In this document: positions 47,480 to 56,611 of the stretch, piece by piece | Position numbering within the stretch: position 1 is the stretch's first letter | Layout: every line of letters begins with the position of its first letter | NCBI GenBank assembly: GCA_963807735.1 | Contig: CAWEDI010000031.1 | Span: 39,015 to 103,014, forward strand | DNA length: 64,000 nucleotides | Direction of reading: 5' to 3' | From: Roseiarcus sp963807735 | GTDB lineage: Bacteria; Pseudomonadota; Alphaproteobacteria; Rhizobiales; Beijerinckiaceae | Notes under the pieces: model-generated | Told to the model about the DNA's origin: nothing | Seen by the model: only the letters and a program-made list of their open reading frames with translations | Databases searched by the model: none | Made by a program: the position numbers and the translations under genes

Positions 47480-48118
47480 TCATCCCCGAAGCGCAAGCGC
47501 CGCCGCGACTTGCGCGCGCGACCAGACACAGAGTTCGCGCTGCGGATAGGGAAAGACGTAGTCGGGGATGCGGTAGAGCACCTCGCGCGGGAGACAATAA
47601 GGCGGCTTGTGCAGGTCGAGGAGGCGAAAGCCGCCGGCGGGGATGTCGGTGTTCTCGAAGTTGCTGACGTTGAGATGCGTCGTCGTCATCAGGAGACTGA
47701 TACGCGAGCGGGCAAAGCCCGTGAGCGCCGCGAGCGCCGCCGACGTCGGTAGATGGAACAGGCAATCGCGGCAGAACCAGAGATCGGCGTCGGGGAAGCC
47801 GTCGGCGACAATGTCGAACGTCACGAACCGCCGCTTCGCATCGGCGTATCGCGCGCTATTGGCGGCGATCAAGGTTTCCGCGATGTCGCCGCCGAGATAG
47901 GCGAACGGATCGGGAAAATCGACCGCCCGCATCCAGTTGAAATCGCCGCACGGCGCGTCGAACATCGAGACGACCCGGAACGCGCGCAGGAATTTCGCCA
48001 GCTCGTGACGTAGGTTGTGGGTGTAGGCCAAGGTCGAGCCGTCGCCGCTGACGCTTTCGCGGTTGCCCCAGTGGTTGACGTCGGCGATGCGCTGAAACAC
48101 CGAGGGCAGGTCGCTCAT
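47480..48118 (-). CDS. Class I SAM-dependent methyltransferase
   Basis: 212 residues. SAM motif I VSMFDAPCGDFNWM, an acidic second strand LGGDIAETLIAANS, then WFCRDCLFHLP and a late LCVWSRAQV. The MFDAPCGDFNWM form is typical of a group in polysaccharide and glycan clusters. Last gene of a three-gene minus-strand operon; its ATG overlaps the stop of the glycosyltransferase-like gene. Confidence 0.8.
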   Translation of the reverse strand: MSDLPSVFQRIADVNHWGNRESVSGDGSTLAYTHNLRHELAKFLRAFRVVSMFDAPCGDFNWMRAVDFPDPFAYLGGDIAETLIAANSARYADAKRRFVTFDIVADGFPDADLWFCRDCLFHLPTSAALAALTGFARSRISLLMTTTHLNVSNFENTDIPAGGFRLLDLHKPPYCLPREVLYRIPDYVFPYPQRELCVWSRAQVAAALALRG

Positions 48119-48927
48119 GCGGCGCCCGCCGGCGCCGAGGCGTTCCAGCGCGCGATCAGCGCCCGGATTTCGCTGATGTCGCAGACACGCCGGAATCTCC
48201 CGAGCGCGCCGATCTCAGCGAATTTGTCGTGCAGGAAGGCGCCGCGCGGCGGCGCGGTGTCGAAATCGTAGCCGACGCGGCGCAAAAGTTCGCTCCAGAG
48301 ATGCAGCAAGTCGGAGTCCCCGGCCGCGACGAGGTCGCGCGAGGCGGGATCGAACGGGCGCCAGAACTCATCCGGCGCAACCGGGTAATAGCGCTCCGGC
48401 GGCGCCGAGCTCTCGTAGACGCCCTCCGTCTCGGCGATCTCGGTAAGCAGGAATGGCCCGAGCGCGCCCCAGCCGATGTCCGTCCCCTCCGCCGCCCGGG
48501 CGCGCGCGAGCATTTGCGCCAGCACCGGGTGCTGAGGCGGCAGGCGCAGCACCGCGTTGTTGATGAGCGCCTTGCCCTTGGCCTCCGGCTGGCGGCCCCA
48601 CACCACCGGCTGTTCGAAGCCGCGCCACGGTCGCAGCGCGACAAAGTCGGCGTCGATCCAGCAATATTCGGTTCGGCTCAGCATCTCATAGCGGAACCGG
48701 TCGGAGAACGTCGCCAGCGAAACTCCGCCCCCGACGCGGTAGCGCTCGATCAGGCTGGGATCGGGGCAGATTTCGCGCGCGTCGCGCCAGGCGATCCCGC
48801 GCGGCAGGTCGAGGTCGCGCTCATAGCTATAGAGCGTAAGCGGCGCGTCCTGGGCGGGAAAGCTCGCCAGGCACGCGCGGATCAGCGCGGGCAGGGGGCC
48901 GCGCCAGAAGGTCGCCAGGCCGCTCAA
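48115..48927 (-). CDS. Putative glycosyltransferase with DxD motif
   Basis: 270 residues from TTG 48927, which overlaps the upstream stop (TTGA). No methionine is near, so this TTG is the best start. LTLYSYERDLDLPRGIAWRD then EYCWIDADFVALRPW (a DxD motif as in GT-A sugar transferases), NNAVLRLPPQHPVLAQMLA, and LLHLWSELLRRVGYD. The pattern resembles Gb3-synthase/capsule-type glycosyltransferases. The donor and acceptor are unknown; the flanking methyltransferases suggest a modified surface glycan. Confidence 0.72.
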   Translation of the reverse strand: MSGLATFWRGPLPALIRACLASFPAQDAPLTLYSYERDLDLPRGIAWRDAREICPDPSLIERYRVGGGVSLATFSDRFRYEMLSRTEYCWIDADFVALRPWRGFEQPVVWGRQPEAKGKALINNAVLRLPPQHPVLAQMLARARAAEGTDIGWGALGPFLLTEIAETEGVYESSAPPERYYPVAPDEFWRPFDPASRDLVAAGDSDLLHLWSELLRRVGYDFDTAPPRGAFLHDKFAEIGALGRFRRVCDISEIRALIARWNASAPAGAA

Positions 48928-49661
48928 AGGATGCGCGCCAGCACGTTGCGGCAGACGTCCTCCCAGTCCGAGAACAACGTCTCGGTCGCGAGATGGCCGA
49001 GCGACACGAATTCGCAATAGACGTCGAAAATCCAGCTCGCGTTGATGTCGTCGAGCACCAGATGCTTGCCGCGCCCGCCGCGCGCCAGCCGAATGCAGTT
49101 GGCCACATCGGCGCGGCAGAGGCCGTCGGTGTGGCCGCCGTCGACGTGGAACAGGTCGAAATCCAGGTCGGGATGATGCGTCGCGAGCACGGGCAGAACT
49201 TCGCGAGAGTCGCCGCGCGAAAAGCGCACCCGGCCGGGAAACTCCTGCGCGAGATAGGCGACGCAAGGCTCGACGTAGTCGTGCTCGCAAATGTCGACGC
49301 CGTGCCAGACGAGGCCGGCATTGCCCGACAGGCAAAGCAGCGCGCCATGTCCCGCATTGACGCCGACCTCCAGCATCGAGTGCTTGAACCGCGACGCCCG
49401 CCACAGATTGCGCCGCGCCGGCGCAAGGCTGGCGTCCGGCGGCCGGTCGAAATCGGTTTCGCGGTCCCAGTAGAACAGCCCGCCCTCGATGACGTCGCTG
49501 CGCTCCCGCACCAGCCGGTTGAGCGCCGCCAGCCGCGCCAGGAACGTTTCCGAAAACTGTTCGGCCGCCGTGCCGCGGTCGAGCTGGTAGTCGCGGACTT
49601 CGGAGGGAAGCAGCGGTCGGCCGGGTAGGAGCTTTCTGCCGGTCAAGGCGAGCCTTTCCAA
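48924..49661 (-). CDS. Class I SAM methyltransferase (Methyltransf_24-like)
   Basis: 245 residues from TTG 49661; TTG 49646 with ggaaagg upstream may be the real start. SAM motif I FKHSMLEVGVNAGHGALLCL, then GVDICEHDYVEPCVAYL, and FDLFHVDGGHTDGLCRADV with HLVLDDINASWIFD, as in Methyltransf_24 enzymes that act on sugar O-methylation. First gene of the operon with the glycosyltransferase-like gene. Confidence 0.8.
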   Translation of the reverse strand: MERLALTGRKLLPGRPLLPSEVRDYQLDRGTAAEQFSETFLARLAALNRLVRERSDVIEGGLFYWDRETDFDRPPDASLAPARRNLWRASRFKHSMLEVGVNAGHGALLCLSGNAGLVWHGVDICEHDYVEPCVAYLAQEFPGRVRFSRGDSREVLPVLATHHPDLDFDLFHVDGGHTDGLCRADVANCIRLARGGRGKHLVLDDINASWIFDVYCEFVSLGHLATETLFSDWEDVCRNVLARIL

Positions 49662-49668
49662 TCGCGGC

Positions 49669-50169
49669 CTAGTCGGCCTGCAGGCGGCGGAACGCCGCCA
49701 GGATGTGGGCGCGCGTTTCGTCGTCCTGGATAGATATGTCGGTCTTGTCGGCGCGCGAGGGTTTGTCGCCCCATTTGGCGGCGATACAGCCCGGTTTTGC
49801 GCAGGTGAACAGCACGCCCCGCGCCGGCGCGCCCGTCGGGGTCACGTCGGCCGGTTCGCTGAATTCCGTGATGGTCACATCGGCCAGCGAGAACGCGGCC
49901 TCGTGCCGGCCCGGGGTCGTCTCGCCCGCCTTGGTCTGGGTATAGCTCTCGCGCATGGTGACCGTCACCGGGCCGTCGCCCGTGAACGCGAGGGCGTCGG
50001 TCAGCCACTGCGACAGCGTGCCGTCGGTTTGCGTGAGGTATTTCGGATTGTCGCGCGTCGCTTTCGGCAGCGCGTCGCTGAGATAGGCGATCGCCTGCGC
50101 GCGCGTCGCGAAGGGCGGCTCAGCCGAGGCGCCGGCGAGAACGAGCAAAGCCATCGGCCAAATCCTCAT
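49669..50169 (-). CDS. Secreted protein of unknown function
   Basis: 166 residues. Short signal peptide (MRIWPMALLVLAGASA, cleavage near residue 16). The body carries ATRAQAIAYLSDALPKATRD, a beta-rich part VTVTMRESYTQT and RGVLFTCAKPGCIAAKW with two Cys that may form a disulfide, and a C-terminal DISIQDDETRAHILAAFRRL. No family recognised. It overlaps the upstream DUF4239 gene (ATGA), so they share a transcript. Confidence 0.65.
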   Translation of the reverse strand: MRIWPMALLVLAGASAEPPFATRAQAIAYLSDALPKATRDNPKYLTQTDGTLSQWLTDALAFTGDGPVTVTMRESYTQTKAGETTPGRHEAAFSLADVTITEFSEPADVTPTGAPARGVLFTCAKPGCIAAKWGDKPSRADKTDISIQDDETRAHILAAFRRLQAD

Positions 50170-50921
50170 TGCGCGACGTCCAGAATGACCTGCTCGATCA
50201 GCGTCGGCGAAAGCCGGAACGAGCTGGTGTAGGGTTGGCTCAGTTCGAGGATGAGGAACAGCGCGCTCGCCACCGCGGCGGCTCCCAGCGCGAGGGTCGC
50301 GATCGTGGTCGCGTTCGGGCGCGACAGCACCCCATAGCCGCAGAAAAGCAGGCACGACCAGCACGAGACCGTCAGAATAAGCGGCCACGAGACCGGATCG
50401 GCGAGTTGCAGCGACATCAACAGCCGGGTCTCGCCGATCGCGCCATAATGCTGCGAAGCCGCGCTCAGCAATTGCCGTTGACTGTCCGTCTGCGGCTTCA
50501 GGCCGGTCAGAAACGCGTTCATCGACGACATATTGCCGTAGGAAACGTTGAACGCGTCGGCCTTGGCCCGCTCTTCGCCCCAGAACTGCTCGTGCGCCCA
50601 AACCATTTCGGTGCGCAGCATTTGCCGCGCCGGGTCGGCCTCGGCCCCGTATTGCTTCATCTCAAGGTCGAATTCGAGCGCGCGGGCTGCGAGTAGTTGC
50701 AGCTCGGACTTCTGGGTCTGGGTGACGCCATAGGCGGTCCAGATCAGCAGGCCGAGCACCAGGGCGAGCAACAGGGTCAGCAGGCCGACCACGCCGCCGA
50801 GAATGTCGCGCGACCGGTCGGACGTATGCGCCTCGGGCAACACCCGGGAAAGCGCGAGGCCCACCAGACCGCTGGCGAGCACCGCGATCCAGATCGTCGC
50901 GGCGACGGCGATTGACGACAT
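50166..50921 (-). CDS. DUF4239-like membrane protein
   Basis: 251 residues from ATG 50921. Two N-terminal membrane segments (residues 4-26 and 42-66, GGVVGLLTLLLALVLGLLIW), a long soluble loop with FDLEMKQYGAEADPARQMLR, then two C-terminal segments (VSCWSCLLFCGYGVL and LALGAAAVASALFLILELSQPY). The layout and the ending LSQPYTSSFRLSP match the bestrophin-like DUF4239 family, function unknown. Confidence 0.75.
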   Translation of the reverse strand: MSSIAVAATIWIAVLASGLVGLALSRVLPEAHTSDRSRDILGGVVGLLTLLLALVLGLLIWTAYGVTQTQKSELQLLAARALEFDLEMKQYGAEADPARQMLRTEMVWAHEQFWGEERAKADAFNVSYGNMSSMNAFLTGLKPQTDSQRQLLSAASQHYGAIGETRLLMSLQLADPVSWPLILTVSCWSCLLFCGYGVLSRPNATTIATLALGAAAVASALFLILELSQPYTSSFRLSPTLIEQVILDVAQ

Positions 50922-51115
50922 TGAGCCCCTAGACGCCCCAGCGAAATCTCCATCCGCTTTAGGGGAGAGCGCCGGCGCGCACAAGGCGCGGGCGCGCGGT
51001 TAAAACCGCCAATTCTATTTGAGACTCTAAGATCGGATTAGGAATTCGTCAAAAGCTCCGCGCGATAACGAGGGCGGCGACGGCGGACCCGTCCCTGGCA
51101 TATGGAGCCTCTGTC

Positions 51116-51277
51116 ATGAAGTTCGTGAAGCTTTTCGCGTCAGACGAATCCGGCGCGACCGCTATCGAATACGCGCTGATCGCGTCGCTGATCGCGATTG
51201 CGCTGGTCACGATCCTGACCAACCTCGGCACGCGTCTGTCCTCCGAGTTCTCGGAAATCAGCTCCGCGCTGAAGTAA
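51116..51277 (+). CDS. Flp-type pilin
   Basis: 53 residues; short, but the signature is clear. MKFVKLFASDESGATAIEYA: a prepilin leader ends at Gly13, and mature residues ATAIEY keep Glu5 and Tyr6, the Flp motif; then LIASLIAIALVTILTNLG forms the hydrophobic helix. ggag lies upstream. It would be cut by the CpaA peptidase encoded next and assembled into a Flp pilus for attachment. Confidence 0.95.
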   Translation: MKFVKLFASDESGATAIEYALIASLIAIALVTILTNLGTRLSSEFSEISSALK

Positions 51278-51301
51278 GCCTTCCCGCCTTGGGTGAAGTC
51301 C

Positions 51302-51331
51302 AAAGCGCCGGCGGCCCTCCGCCGGCGCTTT
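51302..51331 (+). terminator. Strong hairpin after the pilin gene
   Basis: Stem aaagcgccggcgg / ccgccggcgcttt, 13 base pairs with loop ccct, 24 bases after the pilin stop. Only three T follow, so it may act as a weak terminator or as an mRNA-stabilising barrier, which would let the pilin be expressed above the rest of the cluster. Confidence 0.6.
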
Positions 51332-51465
51332 CGCATGGCGTCATCGCGAGCGAAGCGAAGCGACGCGGGGGCGTCGCTGGGTTCTCTGCCGCGTTTCCGA
51401 CGCTAACGCGACCGCAACGATTGGGCCGTAGGGTCAGCCGCCAGCGGTTCTGTTGACGGTGATCC

Positions 51466-51984
51466 ATGTTGTCGGCGCTTCCCCATCAAATGATGTTCCT
51501 GTTCTTTCCGGCGGCGCTCGCCATGGCGGCGGCCCTGGATCTCCTGACCATGAAGATTCCGAATCGCCTCTCGGCGGTTCTGGCGCTCGGCTATTTCGTC
51601 GTGGCTCTCGCCGCCGGCGTGCCCTTGCATGAAATGGCGATGCACGCGCTGTGCGGCGCGGCGATGCTCATCTTCACCTTCGCGCTGTTCAGCCTGGGCT
51701 GGATCGGCGGCGGCGACGCCAAGCTCGCGGCGGCGACCGCGCTGTGGCTCGGATGGACGCCGCTCGCCGATTACGGGTTGGTCTCCGCCTTGACCGGCGG
51801 CGCACTGACGCTGCTGATTCTGATGGCGCGACGCGTCGCCCTGCCCGAGGCGCTCGCCTCGCAAATCTGGATCGCCAGACTCCACAATGCGAAGTCCGGC
51901 ATACCTTACGGCATTGCCTTAGCGTTGGGCGGGTTGGTGGTCTATCCCGAGACGCAGTTCTGGGGCCTGCTCGCCTCTCACTGA
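51466..51984 (+). CDS. cpaA: Prepilin peptidase CpaA/TadV
   Basis: 172 residues with six membrane segments. Aspartic peptidase family A24: first catalytic Asp in AALDLLTMKIPNRL and second in WIGGGDAKLAAATALW. The N-terminal methylase domain of PilD is absent, as in CpaA/TadV. It cleaves Flp-type prepilins. First gene of the cpa series; followed by a terminator. Confidence 0.93.
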   Translation: MLSALPHQMMFLFFPAALAMAAALDLLTMKIPNRLSAVLALGYFVVALAAGVPLHEMAMHALCGAAMLIFTFALFSLGWIGGGDAKLAAATALWLGWTPLADYGLVSALTGGALTLLILMARRVALPEALASQIWIARLHNAKSGIPYGIALALGGLVVYPETQFWGLLASH

Positions 51985-52002
51985 CCCAGGGGTCGCCTTT
52001 CG

Positions 52003-52047
52003 AACTCCGCGAGCCGCCGGAAAGGCGGCTCGCGGAGTTCTTTTTTT
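52003..52047 (+). terminator. Rho-independent terminator between cpaA and cpaB
   Basis: Perfect 16-base-pair stem aactccgcgagccgcc / ggcggctcgcggagtt with loop ggaaa, then ctttttttg. It separates cpaA from cpaB and suggests that cpaB-F have their own promoter. The mirrored arm keeps the hairpin (63820-63855). Confidence 0.88.
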
Positions 52048-52094
52048 GTTTACGTTGATTATTCAGAGAATGGCAATCGTTTGGATACGCCTGG

Positions 52095-52109
52095 TTAACC
52101 GTAATTTGA
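52095..52109 (+). promoter_or_regulatory. CtrA-like box upstream of cpaB
   Basis: TTAACCGTAATTTGA is TTAA-N7-TTGA, one base off the CtrA consensus TTAA-N7-TTAA, about 60 bases before cpaB. The same site and nearly all of the surrounding 80 bases are unchanged in the mirrored arm (63760-63775). Pilus genes are known CtrA targets in Caulobacter. Confidence 0.5.
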
Positions 52110-52169
52110 CGATTTCGAAGCAGTGTAGGCCACGGCGGCGCGACGCGCGCCATTCAGGGCCTGAAGTCC

Positions 52170-52982
52170 ATGAACAGGTTACAGATCATCGTATTGGGCG
52201 TGTCCGCGGTCGCGTTCGGCGGGGCCTACTTTGTCTTCAATAATTACCTGGGGTCGCAGCGGAAAGCGGCGCCCGTGGTCCAGGCGCCGAAGCTTCAGAC
52301 CGACAAGGTGCTGGTCGCCGCGCAAGACATCCCGATGGGCAGCGTCGTCAACGAGACGATGACCAGCTGGCAGGATTGGCCGAAGGACTCGATCTCCGAA
52401 CTGATGATCGTCAAAGGCGCCAACGGCGACGCCGCGGCCGAGTTGAAAGACACGATGAGCCGCGATTCGTTTCTGCGCGGCGAGCCGTTGCGGCGCGACA
52501 AGCTCGTGAAGGCCGGCGTCGGCGGCTACATGGCGGCGGTTTTGCCGAGCGGCATGCGCGCGGTGGCGATCAAGATCGACAACAGCGGCGACACCTCGGC
52601 CGGCGGCTTCATCCTGCCCAACGATCGCGTCGACGTGGTGCGCATCTTCCGCGACGACGAGGCGACCAAGGCGAAGGGCGCCGAGGTCATGTCGCACCAG
52701 ACCATTCTCGGCAATGTGCGCGTGCTCGCCATCGGGCAGAACGTACAGGAGGAGAACGGCAAGAAGGTCGTCGTCGGCGGCAACGCGACGCTCGAACTCG
52801 ATCCCAAGCAGGCCGAGCTCGTCGTCTACGCCCAGCACATGTCCGGCTCCAATCTGCATCTGGTGCTGCGCAGCCTCGTCGATAGCGGCGGCGGGACCGA
52901 GACGGTCAACGACCCGTCCGAAGAACAATCCGGCTCGCTGACGATCGTGCGCTACGGCGCGGCGCAACAAGCGGCCCGTTGA
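52170..52982 (+). CDS. cpaB: Flp pilus assembly protein CpaB/RcpC
   Basis: 270 residues, intact. One N-terminal membrane segment (LQIIVLGVSAVAFGGAYFVF), then a SAF domain (VLVAAQDIPMGSVVNETMTS) and FLRGEPLRRDKLV, then the conserved LPSGMRAVAIKIDNSGDTSA with GFILPNDRVDVVRIFRD. RcpC/CpaB is a periplasmic part of the Tad outer complex. A close but diverged mirror copy lies at 62892-63693. Confidence 0.93.
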   Translation: MNRLQIIVLGVSAVAFGGAYFVFNNYLGSQRKAAPVVQAPKLQTDKVLVAAQDIPMGSVVNETMTSWQDWPKDSISELMIVKGANGDAAAELKDTMSRDSFLRGEPLRRDKLVKAGVGGYMAAVLPSGMRAVAIKIDNSGDTSAGGFILPNDRVDVVRIFRDDEATKAKGAEVMSHQTILGNVRVLAIGQNVQEENGKKVVVGGNATLELDPKQAELVVYAQHMSGSNLHLVLRSLVDSGGGTETVNDPSEEQSGSLTIVRYGAAQQAAR

Positions 52983-52993
52983 GGAGGCTTTCC

Positions 52994-54488
52994 ATGAACC
53001 GCAACTTCAAGAGGGCGCGCGCGATGGGCAAGGCCCAAACTTGGTCGAAAGGGCTCGCGGCGTTCGCGATGCTGTGCGTGGCGGCGACGGCCGTCGCCCC
53101 CGCCTTCGCCGATCCGCCGCCGGCTTCCGCCGTCGCGGTCCAGCGCGGCGAGACCAAGAGCCTGCAACTCGGCGTCGGCCGCTCGATGATTATCGATCTG
53201 CCCGAGGACGCGCAGGAAATCTTCGTCGGCGATCCGAAAATCGCCAACGCGATCGTTCGCTCCGCGCGTCGCATCTATATATCGACGCTGGAATCGGGCC
53301 AGACCACGATTTTCGCGCTCGCCGCGGATGGCCGCAAGATCGCGGTGCTGGAGCTCAGCGTTGGCCGCGACGTCGGCGAACTGACGCGGTTGTTGAAGAC
53401 CGCGATCCCCGACAACGACATCAACGTCCGCACCGTCGGCGGCTCGATCATCCTGACCGGCTCCGTCTCCTCGGCCGGCGACGCGCAGGAGGCGCTCGAC
53501 ATCGCCGAAGGCTTCCTGTCCTCCTCAGACCGGCGCCGGCGCCGACCAGGCGGCGGTCTCCGCCAAGGGCAAGGTGGTCAACTCGCTGATGATCCGCGGC
53601 CTCGACCAGGTCAGTCTGCGGGTGACGATCTCGGAAATCCGCCGCGACGTGTTGAAGCAGCTCGGCGTCAACTACTCCGGCATGGGCTCGAACACCAACG
53701 CCAGCGGCTTCGGCAGCGGCGTACCGAGCCTCGCGATCACCAACCCGCTCGGCGTCAACGGCGCGCTCGGCAATGCCGCGTCGATCGGCTGGACCATGGC
53801 CGGCGAGCAGTTGAAGGCGACCATCAACGCCTTCGAGCAGGAGGGCGTCGCCCGCACGCTCGCCGAGCCGACGGTCACCGCGATCTCCGGCGAACGCGCG
53901 AAGTTCCTGGCGGGCGGCACGATCCCGATTCCGTCGAGCGAGAACTGCACAGGCGGCAGCTGTATCCTCGGCTACATCCAGCAACCCTACGGCGTGACGC
54001 TCAACTTCACGCCGGTCGTGCTGAGCCAGGGCCGCATCCAGTTGCGGGTCGCGACCGAAGTGACCGACATCGACTACTCCAAGCAGCTCGTCATCGCCAA
54101 TACGGTCATTCCGGGCTTCCGCACCCGCAAGAACGAAACCACGGTCGAACTGCCGTCGGGCGGCTCGATCGTCTCGGCCGGCTTGATCTCCACCCAGTCG
54201 AACGCGGCGATCACCGGCTTGCCGGGGCTGATGAACCTGCCCGTGCTCGGCGCGCTGTTCCGCTCGCGCGACTATCAGCGCCAGGAGACGGAACTGCTGA
54301 TCGTCGTCACGCCCTACATCGTGCACGCCGTCGATCCCAAGGACGTCGTGCGCGCCGACCAGAATTTCGGTGACGCCAGCGATCCGCAATCTTGGCTGCT
54401 GGGCCGCGTCAATCGCATCTATTCGAGCACCGGCGGCCTGCGTCCCATGCAGAGCTACTCCGGAAAAGTCGGGTTCATCACCGACTGA
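52994..54488 (+). pseudogene. cpaC: Secretin CpaC, one frameshift as assembled
   Basis: About 497 residues in two frames. Start at ATG 52994 with ggagg. First part (to about 53525): signal peptide, TKSLQLGVGRSMIIDLPEDA, then the BON-like IILTGSVSSAGDAQEALDI. The frame breaks at ctcctcagacc near 53524. Second part continues with VVNSLMIRGLDQVSLRVTIS, the secretin core RTLAEPTVTAISGERAKFLA, GGTIPIP, and TTVELPSGGSI with GLPGLMNLPVLGALFRSRDY. One indel in an otherwise intact gene; probably an error. Confidence 0.88.
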
Positions 54489-54534
54489 AACGAACATGAA
54501 ACCTTGTTCTGATCTTCATCTGCGGGTCGACGTC

Positions 54535-55269
54535 ATGAACCACTGGATCACCACCATAGAACGCGCCGGCGGCCGAGCGATCTCCGCCCTCTGTATCGGC
54601 GCGGCCGCGCTCTCGCTGAGCGGGTGCCTGTCGGGCGAGCAATACGCCTCCGACAATCAGGTCACAGCGGTCGACTACCACGAGCGCCATCCGATCGTGC
54701 TCGGCAAGTCGCCGACGGCGTTGGACCTGTTCCCGGTCGGCGGCCGGCTGGACCCGCTCTCCAGCGACAAGCTGAAGGCGTTCGCCGAACGCTATCGCAC
54801 GTTTGGCTCCGGCGAAGTCACCATCCTGACCCCCGCCGGCGACCCAAGCAGCGCCGCTGTCGTGTCGGAGATCCGCCAACGGCTCTACGCCGACGGATTG
54901 CGCGGCTACGTGGCGGTCGGGTCCTATCCGATCGAGGATCGCACGCTGGCGAGCCCGGTGCGGCTCGTCTTCCAGGGGCTCAAGGCGCAGGTCGGCGACC
55001 GTTGCGGCCAATGGCCGGGGGATTTGGCGTCGGGCTCCTCGATCGAGGGCTGGAAGAACGAATCCTACCAGAACTTCGGCTGCGCGACACAATCCGCGCT
55101 CGCCGCCCAGATCGACGATCCCCGCGATCTCGTGCAGGCGCGCGGCTCGACGCCGCCCGATGAGACGATGCGGCTGCGCGCGATCGAACAGGTCCGCAAG
55201 GGAACCGATCCGGGAACGGACTGGAAAGTGCAGATTACGCCGATCGGTCAAATCGGCGGGGGAGGCTGA
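54535..55269 (+). CDS. cpaD: Pilus assembly lipoprotein CpaD
   Basis: 244 residues from ATG 54535 (another in-frame ATG lies at 54496). Lipobox LSLSGC with Cys31, then VTAVDYHERHPIVLG, the OmpA-like LSSDKLKAFAERYRTFGSG, GYVAVGSYPIEDRT, and GCATQSALAAQIDDPRDLV as in CpaD of Caulobacter and rhizobia. Outer-membrane lipoprotein of the Tad machine. Intact in this arm. Confidence 0.92.
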   Translation: MNHWITTIERAGGRAISALCIGAAALSLSGCLSGEQYASDNQVTAVDYHERHPIVLGKSPTALDLFPVGGRLDPLSSDKLKAFAERYRTFGSGEVTILTPAGDPSSAAVVSEIRQRLYADGLRGYVAVGSYPIEDRTLASPVRLVFQGLKAQVGDRCGQWPGDLASGSSIEGWKNESYQNFGCATQSALAAQIDDPRDLVQARGSTPPDETMRLRAIEQVRKGTDPGTDWKVQITPIGQIGGGG

Positions 55270-55272
55270 TCG

Positions 55273-56544
55273 ATGCGTGCCCAATCGCTTGAGGAGGCGC
55301 CGAGCGCGCATTCCCAGTCCACGACGCCCATCGCCCAGATCGACCCCGTGCCGCGGGTCTCGATCCAGGCGTTCTGCGAGTCGCCCGAGGCGGCCTCGGT
55401 CATCCAGGCCGCGATCGGCGACCGGCGGATGAGCAAGGCGCATATCAAACAGAACATGGGCGGCGCCGCCGCGGCGGTCGAGGCCTATCGCAACGCGCCG
55501 ACGCCCAACGTCATCGTGATCGAGGCGACCTCTGACCGCGACCTGCTGGTCAGCCAGCTCGACGAGCTCGCCGAATATTGCGACGCCGGGACGAAGGTCA
55601 TCATAATCGGCAAGGTCAACGACATCGTGCTCTATCGTCAGTTGATCGCGCGTGGGGTCAGCGAATATCTGGTGCTGCCGTTCGGCGTCGTCGATTTCGT
55701 CAGCGCCGTCTCGCAATTGTTCAAGAGCCCCGGCGCCAAGCCGCTCGGCCGCATGATCGCGGTGGTCGGCGCCAAGGGCGGCGTCGGCGCTTCGACGATC
55801 GCCCATAACATCGCCTGGCATTTCGCCGCCGAACTGCAAATGGACACCATCATCGCCGACCTCGATCTCGGGTTCGGCACGGCGGGGCTCGATTTCAACC
55901 AGGACCCGCCGACCGGCATCGCCGAAGCGGTGTTCGCCCCCGATCGCGTCGACACCACGCTGGTCGATCGCCTTTTGTCGAAATGCGGCGACAACCTGCA
56001 TCTGCTCGCCGCGCCGGCGATGCTCGACCGGCTCTATGATTTCAGCGAAACCGCGTTCGATTCGCTGATGGACACGATGCGATCTTCGACGCCCTGGGTC
56101 GTGCTCGACATTCCCCATGGTTGGACGGCGTGGACCCGGCGCACGCTGGTCGGCGCCGACGAAGTGATCGTCGTCGCGCAGCCCGATCTCGCCAACTTGC
56201 GCAACGCCAAGAACATCATCGACAACATCCGCAACGCGCGGCCGCACGATCATCCGCCGCGGCTCATCCTCAACAATGTCGGCATGCCCAAGCGCCCGGA
56301 GATTCCGGTCGCCGATTTCGCCAAGACCATCGAGGTCGAGCCGACTTGCGTGATCCCCCACGACGCCAAGCTGTTCGGCTCGGCGGCCAACAATGGCCAG
56401 ATGATCGCAGAGATCGAGCCGAAGGGCAAGACTGCGCCGAGACCTTCGGCGCGCTGACGAAGATGATCGCCGGGCGCGCCGAAGCGAAGAACGAAGCGCG
56501 GGTTGTTCGACCCGTTTCTGGCGAAGTTGGCCAAGAAGGCGTGA
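55273..56544 (+). pseudogene. cpaE: Pilus localisation ATPase CpaE, frame breaks at the 3' end
   Basis: A receiver-like N-terminal domain (MGGAAAAVEAYRNAPTPNVI, ELAEYCDAGTKVIIIGKVND) is followed by a ParA/MinD-like ATPase: deviant Walker A VVGAKGGVGASTIAHNIAWH, IIADLDLGFGTAGLDFNQDP, and WVVLDIPHGWTAWTRR. The frame ends at 56457, but the expected tail (ETFGALTKMIAGRAEAKNEA, LFDPFLAKLAKKA) follows in other frames to a stop at 56544, implying breaks near 56436 and 56503. CpaE is thought to place the pilus at the pole. Confidence 0.88.
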
Positions 56545-56611
56545 GGCAGCGCTTGCGATCCTCACCTTCCCAGTGAGGCGTCCGCCTCTCGAAATCGGGA
56601 AGATGGAAGAC

